Program-made: the position numbers and the translations under genes
Shown here: positions 57,597-64,000 of the stretch, piece by piece
Layout: every line of letters starts with the position of its first letter
How positions within the stretch are numbered: position 1 is the stretch's first letter
Notes under the pieces: generated by a model
What the model was told of the DNA's origin: nothing
The model's database searches: none
The model's input: only the letters and a program-made list of their open reading frames with translations
Assembly (NCBI GenBank): GCA_029844215.1
Contig: CM056724.1
Coordinates: forward strand, 32,464,446-32,528,445
Direction: 5' to 3'
Source of the DNA: Przewalskia tangutica
Lineage: Eukaryota; Streptophyta; Magnoliopsida; Solanales; Solanaceae
DNA: 64,000 bases

Positions 57597-59170
57597 ATCA
57601 ACTTCACCAGACTCACCCAACAGAATTAACCTCACCGAACCTGTCACTGACACTCGCTCGCCTCAGGTTGATCCCAAATTCACTGAGGCGCACTTCCTCG
57701 AAAAACTCAATAGTTACCATACCCTGCTTCTGTGAGCCAACCTCCCACCGAGGCAGACACGCATGGACGAACAACAATATCGTAAAGGTGGACACCAGAC
57801 ACCAGATCATAAGAAACCATCTCAATCTTCCACCAAACACTCCCGAGGCCCCCCGGACACAAACCAGACGTGCTCTCCCAAAGTAAACAATACTACGAAC
57901 TCACCCGTATTCTCATATTTTCCATTTTACCGAGCTAAGCCATACATTTTTAAAGAATCGTCCGGAAAAACCAAATATCCAAATTTCACAAATAGCACCA
58001 CACAATATATACGATTGTCTCGGGAGCTACATGAAGCGACGAAACTAGAAAATGAATACATCTACTCAAAAGTCAACCTTGAATCAAATTATCCAACTCT
58101 ACGATTCTAGTTTTGGGTTTTTCATTCGAAACTCATATAAATGGACCTCGGGATCCGTGTCACCCATTTCCGCGCATCACAAACTCCACATAGAGTCTAC
58201 GGGAAGGGTAAAATAGTCAAATAGAAGTCTAAAAATGACCATACATGTCATTACATTTATGGTAGTGGTTTGAATGTGAAAATTAGTGTATATTTGGTGT
58301 ATATCTAGTGTAATTTCATTGTATATCCTACATATCACCGTACATATATTGATATACACACGATATACAAGTACATATATTAGCATACAAATCTATGTAT
58401 TATGTATGATTATATGTTGTGTGTATGGCTTGTATATATCTTGTACTTTTCTGCGCATGTGAATATATATCATTACAATGATATACGAGTATATTTGGAG
58501 AGTAGAAATTGTAGAAGTCATAGGAGAGAACTCCAGTGAAAGAAAAAATTTAAAGCGCAAAAAGCAAATTTAGTCATCTAATTATTTGGGAAACTCCTAT
58601 ATTTTTTTAGCGGAAAAGCGATGGATGACGGTGGAGAAGCGATAGATGACGACAGCGCACCAGTGGTGGGCGGCAGAACACTGACGGCTAGGATTTAGGA
58701 AGATCTCCAAATTTCCAATTTTTGTGAGATTTGTATGAGGTTTTATATATTTTGTCATAAATTTGTTGTTAGTTTTCAAAATGTAGTTTTATTGTTAAAC
58801 AGGGTAATTAGGTACCTAATTTTGCATTGCTAGGTAAAAGTTCTTAGTAAAAATTGGGTGTGTTAATTATTTTTTGTACCGGTATTTAAAGTTTAGCACT
58901 ATTGAAATGTAATTAGAAAATGCACTTTCCCATGAGAAATTAAAATTTGTAAAAAATATCTCTAGCTAAAACATAAAAAAATTCATAAAAGGACATAATA
59001 TGTCATCAACTATCAGAAATAGAATATGTTTCTCCTCCGTTTGAATTTGATCTTAAATATGCTCTTATAATTAGTGAATTGGCTTAGATTTCCCCCTAAA
59101 CTGTTATAAATAGAATGAATTTGTCCTTCGTTAGAATTTGATCTCAATATACCCTTATTATTGAAGAATT
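57597..59170. other. 1.6 kb intergenic region of unknown origin
   Basis: 57597-58150 has several overlapping open frames on both strands (for example 57593-57886 and 57763-58110, plus) but no motif I recognise; it replaces the expected integrase part of copia copy 4. 58200-58500 is AT-rich with many GTATAT/TACATA words. Near 59030-59160 a TCCGTTTGAATTTGATCT-like word occurs twice, about 95 bp apart. No gene called. Confidence 0.5.
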
Positions 59171-60031
59171 TGTTGGAAATTTATTAACGTGAATATAATT
59201 AATCCTATTATTTATGACTCGAACGATTGGGGCCCCGCACGTCGGAAACCTCGTTTCCACACACGTGCACACATTGTACCAAAGATCGTGAATTTCCTTA
59301 GTGAAAGAGATATTGATACATATACGACATGTTTGAGACTTGAAATGATAGACGGTTATTGATCAAATGACGATGGTTCACGTTTGTACGATGTGTAAAA
59401 GATGAAACGGGTCGGAAAACGCCGCGTAGCCTCGAAGGGCCGCGTCGCCTTACCTTCGGAGCCGCGACGCCTCCAGCCAGCACCACGACACCAACGAGGC
59501 CGTAACTCTCTGAAGTTTGGGCGCCGCAGCGTCTCTCAGTCAGGGCCGCGACGCTGCTCAGGCAGTGAGCACGACGGAAGGTGGAAAGTTTCTGACTTTT
59601 GGACTGGTTTTGGAGCATTAAGTCTCCACGAATTGGCACTTGAATTCAGCCATTATTTGGCTGAATTACACCCCACAATTAAGTGCCATTACATGACTAC
59701 TCAAGGTCATTACTTGGCTAGATGAGGAGGCATCTTCAAACACTATAAAATGAAGCTCAAAGCTTATTCGAAACACACTTGTATAATTCAGAATTTTCTG
59801 AATAGCTCTTCCTCTCTAGCATACTTTCACACACTCAAAAAGGTTATTCTTTTATAGTAAACAATTGAGTTATTCTTTGCCCAATTATTTGTTGCTATTT
59901 TATCTTGGGAGACAAGTTGTCAATAGTCGTCAAGAGATTAATACGGGGCAATATTGTCTTAAGGACAGATTGAACATCAATCGACTCAGCAAATCATTAA
60001 CTCTTTCTTGTTTTTCCAGATTTAGTGGTTA
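59171..60031 (+). repeat. copia-type LTR in plus orientation
   Basis: Starts TGTTGGAAATTTATTAACG and runs through GGCCCCGCACGTCGGAAAC, a GC-rich middle (59415-59565), TTTTATCTTGGGAGACAAG and TACGGGGCAATATTGTC to TTTTTCCAGATTTAGTGG. Related LTR sequence occurs in minus orientation at 63332-64000 and, decayed, in every unit of the tRNA array. A PBS-like TTGGTATCAGG follows at about 60032. The exact 3' end is uncertain by about 10 bp. The open frame 59402-59725 lies inside the LTR and is not a gene. Confidence 0.75.
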
Positions 60032-60429
60032 TTGGTATCAGGTTATCAAGATCAGTGAGTTTGTAGCAATTAGATTGAAGATTTAAGACGAAAGACACAA
60101 GACGGACTCAATGACACAGATCTAAGAAGAATCAAGAACTAACAAGTTTTGTAGCCACAACTCTTGTTGGCTACAAGATTGTTAACTATTGTAATTTATC
60201 CTTTACCCCTCTTACATGTAGTACTTTTTGTCTATCACGGGAATGACCTTGGATTATGTTTCTTAAGAAGAAATCATAATATGAAGTGCTCTTGCTCCCA
60301 CCGAAGCGCTCACTGAACCTTTACAATTTAATTTTCCCATTGAACCTTATTCCTGGGATCTCCAGTCTGTAAGGTTGGGTGTCCACTGTATCGGTTCTTA
60401 TTGTTTGGGTTTTAAGCCCATTCCCCTAG
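60032..60429 (+). other. Leader of the plus-strand element and junction to a minus-strand element
   Basis: TTGGTATCAGGTTATCAAG resembles a primer-binding site plus leader of the plus-strand LTR. Somewhere between about 60060 and 60430 the sequence changes to the 3' end of the minus-strand copia. No coding region is seen; TGTAGCCACAACTCTTGTTG/GGCTACA forms a small inverted repeat near 60150-60175. Confidence 0.5.
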
Positions 60430-61500
60430 ACAGGCAGAACATCTGATCTCTGGACATTCTCTTCGTCAAGGGATCTGCGATGTTTTTCTTATATTTTACG
60501 TAATCAATAGAAATAACATCCGAGGTGATCAGATGCCTAATGGACTCATGTCTCCGTCAAATATGACGAGATTTATCATTGTAAATAGAACTTCGTGTCC
60601 TTCCTAGAGCCGACTGACTATTGCAGTGGATCATTACAGAAGTCACGGATTTATCCCAATATGGAATATCTTCTAAGAGACCATGCAGTCATTCAACTTA
60701 CAAATGAGTCTTGCCAATTTATTGACTATATACACGATATTAGGTCGAGTGTAGTTTGATATACATCAGACTCCCAATTACCTATGTGTATTGATCCTGG
60801 CGTACGAGCAGACCAAGATGTTTGTCAATCTTTTGACTTCTATCCAATGGTGTCGTTACCGGTGAACTGTCGCACATCTCAAATTTCCTTATCACACCCT
60901 TGATGTAGTGAGATTGAGACGAGACCAATTCGTTAGTTTTCTTAGAGATCTTGATCCCTAAGATAACATCTATGACTCCCATATCTTTCATGTCAAAGCA
61001 TTGTTTTTAGCACATTCTTAGTCTCTAGGATTACCGTAAAACTACACCAAGTGATCAACAAGTCATTTACATATAGGAATGTTATGCCTAATGAATCGGT
61101 CATTACTTATGCCTAATGAATCAGTCATTTCCTCTTCATGTAAACACACTCGTCACACTTGTTAATAGAGACCCCTTTCGATAGTAGGGTACTATCAAAT
61201 TTCTCGTGCCATTGTTTGGGCCTGTTTCAGCCTGTACAATGATTTGACAAGCAGACAGACCTTTGTCTCTTGTTCTGGAACCACATACCCTCTAATTGGT
61301 CTATTTATACTTCTCCTTCAAAATCATCATTTAGGAAGACCATCTTGACATTCATTTGATGTATTTCAAGATCCCGCAAGGCGGCGATAGTTGTGAACAT
61401 ATGTATGTATGTCTTAGGTTTGTACTTGTCTATAGACCCATTGGCATTGTTGGTTCTCAACTTCAACTTTGCAGCGTTTGAATTCTTCAAAGGCTTCATC
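60430..61500 (-). pseudogene. copia copy 5 reverse transcriptase and RNase H (broken)
   Basis: RT pieces: NSNAAKLKLRTNNANGSIDK, YKPKTY, RDLEIHQMNVKMVFLNDDFE (61305-61499) and MKDMGVIDVILGIKISKKTN (from 60991). RNase H pieces: HCNSQSALGR, SIYNDKSRHI with a stop, and KNIADPLTKRMSRDQM (about 60430-60490). A 27-bp tandem duplication with TATGCCTAATGAATC lies at about 61080-61135. Confidence 0.8.
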
Positions 61501-61540
61501 TTTACTTCTTAGTAAGTAAATGTAACAAAACCATGTGCCA

Positions 61541-62545
61541 TCATCTATGAAAGTCACAAAATACTTGTTCCCCTCTAGTTTGAGCGAACTTCAAATCATA
61601 TATATCAGTGTGTATAAGTTCTAGAGGAACGATTTTTCTTTCGACGGATCTAAAGGGACTCTTGAAAAGTTTTGCCTCTACGCACACCTCACACTTATGT
61701 TGAGAGTTTATGTCGATAGACAACAATGATTTCAACTTTACCAACCTTAATATAGATTTATAGTTAACTCATCTAATCTATGGTGCCATAAATTAGAAGA
61801 CAAAAACATGTAAAAGGAATGCTCAGTTTTATTGATAATAGAAGGCAGTACAAGTACAATATTTGCCTTAAAGAGGCCTTCACAGGCGAAGCCTCTTTCT
61901 AAGTAGACGACATTATAGGTGTAGCATTAACCTTAAGGAGGTCTTCACATGCGAAGCTCCTTCCTATAAATGTTTCATTTTTAGTGATTACAAACTTATT
62001 AGCCTCTAACACTAGTCTAAAACCAGCATTCACTAATAAATTTCCAAAAATTAGATTTCGTCGAATTTCTGGGACATGCATCACTTCTTTGAGAATCAGC
62101 TCCTTTCCGGACGTCATCTTGAGGATTGCCTTTCCTACCCCAGCACCTCTGAAGATGAGTTATTGCCCATGAATAACTTATTATCTGTGACTGGTGTATA
62201 CGTGGAGAAAGCGTCTTTATTGGAACAAATGTGACGGGTAGCACCCGTGTCCAACCACCATTGCGTCGGATTCTCAACAAGGTTTGCTTCTAGCACCACT
62301 GCTGAAAATTCTTCAATCATATCATCTAGGAGCGTGTCTTCGATGATGTTTACCTTATCATTGCCTTTATCATGTTTTTGCTTACGGCAGTCTTTGGCCA
62401 TATGACCAACTTTACCACAATAGTGGCATGTTCCCTTGAACTTTTCAATTGTTTGGATTGACCATCCTTCTGGAACTTCCGCTTTTTGCTTGGATTCCCT
62501 TTGACTTCCGTCAGATTTGAAATTCCTGGACTTGGGATGACACAT
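61541..62545 (-). pseudogene. copia copy 5 zinc knuckle, protease and integrase N-terminus (broken)
   Basis: CHYCGKVGHMAKDC (CCHC knuckle) and protease WWLDTGATRHICS lie in 62135-62545. SGKELILKEVMHVPEIRRNL follows in another frame. The integrase N-terminal CEVCVEAKL and HTDIYDL segments are at 61541-61744. The catalytic DDE core does not follow: sequence passes from VFCDF straight to RT. A duplicated segment encodes FACEDLLKVN and FACEGLFKAN (61867-61969). Confidence 0.82.
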
Positions 62546-63248
62546 TTTTGTTGTCCACTATTTGAAATTGTAGAAATTTCTCAATGATGAACTTCTTGCT
62601 ACCCGCATCTTGGGTGTCGTACTTCTTTTGTTGTTTGTCCCACAACTGCTTGGCAGTTTCAACGGTACAATATATCATGTAGAGAGGATCAGACAAACTG
62701 TTTAGAATGTAGTTCCTGCACATGAAATCACTGTGTTACCATGCTTCGCGAACCACCCTCATGTCGTCATCAACATGGTTACCTCAGACCCCTCTTGCCA
62801 AATCATTTGGCTGAGAGTCTGTGTCTTCCCCAACTTGAGCAGGGTCTTCGGTTAGGAAACGTTTTAGTCCCATAACCGTCAGGAAAAACAACATCTTTTG
62901 CTGCCATCGCTTGAAATGTGCACCCATGAACTTCTCGGGACGTTCATGGTGTAAACCAGCAGGAGTTGGAGCAGGAATGCTCCCTTGACCAGTAGCAAAG
63001 ACATTGTAAATACCTCGAGCTGGAGCATAGGCATTGTGAATGCCTTGAGGAGCAGTGGGGGCACTAGTTGTGCCAAACGTATTGTTGACATCAGTTGTGC
63101 CAAACGCAGCAGGTTGGAAGGCATTTGGAATGCTTGGATTAGTGGGAGAGTAGGCAGTGTCATTACCTTGAGTGGTGGGATTGAAGACAACGGGATTGCC
63201 TTGAGCATTGACGTTGTTCAAAGCGTTGAATTGGTCTTCAGCAGACAT
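62511..63248 (-). pseudogene. copia copy 5 gag (broken)
   Basis: ATG at 63248 (MSAEDQFNALNNVNAQGN), 84 bp inside the LTR end. The N-terminal 100 residues are low-complexity with repeated FGTT and GI(H/Y)N words. The gag core starts HERPEKFMGAHFKRWQQKML, FFLTVMGLKRFLTEDP. A frameshift near 62780 is followed by MCRNYILNSLSDPLYMIYCT and AKQLWDKQQKKYDTQDAG. The family resembles copia gag with an FKRWQQKM motif. Confidence 0.82.
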
Positions 63249-63331
63249 GTTGTTGTTGTTGAAATAACAAATATTATCCTAAGCTTGTGGGTGGTAATGT
63301 GTAAAAAGGGAAAATAACAACAATAACTATT

Positions 63332-64000
63332 TGTTAGAAATCTGGAAATGATCAAATATGAGGTTTGCTGAGTCGACCAAATTCTTGATCTATCCTTAAG
63401 ATAATATTGCCCCGTATATCCTTTCAACGGTTGTAATGATAACCTATCTCCCAAGATAAAACAACAATCAAACAAATGAACAAAGGGAACTCAAGTGTTT
63501 GCTTTGGAAGAAAGATCTTTGAGTGTTTGTGATTGCATGAGAGGAAGACAATTTCAGAATTGTTTAGTGAATGTCAAAAAAATGTGTTTTGCAAATAAGT
63601 CAAAGGCCTCATTTTATAGTGTTGAGAAGAAGACCCTCCAACTAGCCAATTTATGGCTTTGAATGACCAAGTAATGACCATTAGTATGGAGTTACAATTC
63701 AGCCAAGTAATGGCTGAATTCAAGAGCAAAATAATGAGGAGTTAATCTTTCAAAGTCAGCTCAAACGTCCGTTTTTATTCTTTTCCAACGGACTGAAACT
63801 GTCGCAGTGCCGCGGCTCTGCAGGTTGGCGCCATGATGTTTCTCCGACGTCGCGATCCTTTTTCCGACTCGTTTCGACATTCACACTTTGTACATTTCTT
63901 CCTTCATTTACCAACGTGAAACCAACGTCATTTGGCCAATAACCGTCTATTACCTTACGTCTCAAACAATTCGTATACGTACCAATATCTCTTCCATTAA
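63332..64000 (-). repeat. 5' LTR of copia copy 5 (partial at window edge)
   Basis: On the minus strand it ends TTTCCAGATTTCTAACA at 63332. It contains TTTTATCTTGGGAGATAGG, ATATACGGGGCAATATTATC and a GC-rich middle near 63790-63860, the same order as the plus-strand LTR at 59171-60031. Its start lies beyond 64000. The frame 63756-63965 inside it is not a gene. Confidence 0.8.

Larger units (their letters stand above)
60430..64000 (-). mobile_element. Ty1/copia element copy 5, minus strand, integrase-deleted, runs off right edge
   Basis: Order on the minus strand: LTR (partial, from the window edge to 63332), gag, zinc knuckle, protease, GAG-pre-integrase, RT and RNase H. The integrase catalytic core is missing and the frames are broken. 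No minus-strand 3' LTR is found at the left; a plus-strand LTR of the same broad type sits there instead. The ADPLTK RNase H end differs from the ADIFTKGLP of copies 1-4, so this is another copia lineage, possibly Tork-like. Confidence 0.85.

Noticed and set aside
59402..59725. 107-codon GC-rich ORF as a gene
   Set aside because: It lies wholly inside a copia-type LTR; the reading frame follows from GC-rich low-complexity sequence and has no domain.

Overview
The window looks like nuclear DNA of a flowering plant, most likely Solanaceae. The evidence is AT-rich intergenic DNA, intron-containing coding sequence with GT/AG splice sites, nested Ty1/copia and Ty3/gypsy-type LTR elements, Stowaway and hAT-like MITEs, and several SINEs resembling the tobacco TS / SolS family. 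Only one intact protein-coding gene is visible: a ten-exon APETALA2-type transcription factor on the minus strand (46946-51258) with two AP2 domains and a miR172 target site. Nearly everything else is mobile DNA or its remains.

Layout, left to right. 1-5137: 3' part of a decayed copia element, split by a 3.5 kb solo LTR (538-4034) with a perfect 5-bp target duplication. 5489-5672: a SINE. 6005-30960: a 25 kb tandem array of 16 units carrying 11 copies of a tRNA-Lys(UUU) gene. A full unit is an ancient copia-type LTR remnant, an AT-rich spacer, the tRNA gene, a SINE remnant, and a short block with a recurring 97-codon ORF. The array also has a five-unit higher-order repeat of 7889 bp (12969-20857 and 20858-28746, with a partial third copy). 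This array is the most unusual object in the window. 30961-34718: intergenic, with faint gene or transposon remnants. 34724-39535: a full-length but broken copia element. 39536-41680: intergenic with an RNase H-like remnant. 41681-46596: a full-length minus-strand copia element with perfect target duplications, lying 345 bp beyond the AP2 stop codon. 46946-51258: AP2. 51825-52480: G-rich minisatellite upstream of AP2. 52755-53095: Stowaway-like MITE split by a SINE. 53934-57596: truncated minus-strand copia split by a 1.36 kb solo LTR (55191-56549). 59171 to about 60031: a plus-strand copia-type LTR, followed by a minus-strand copia of related LTR type (about 60430-64000) that lacks its integrase core and runs off the right edge.

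How it fits together. The retroelements form a layered history: copia elements inserted first, and two later received gypsy-type LTRs that recombined to solo LTRs. The tRNA-Lys array appears to have arisen when one tRNA locus, flanked by an LTR upstream and a SINE downstream, was amplified in tandem and then again as a multi-unit block. Copies decayed unevenly: one tRNA (26102-26173) is canonical with a terminator, one (30889-30960) is canonical except for its last base and lacks a terminator, and the rest carry box B changes, small deletions or acceptor mismatches. Coordinates were read by eye; family names rest on recognised motifs, not on database searches.
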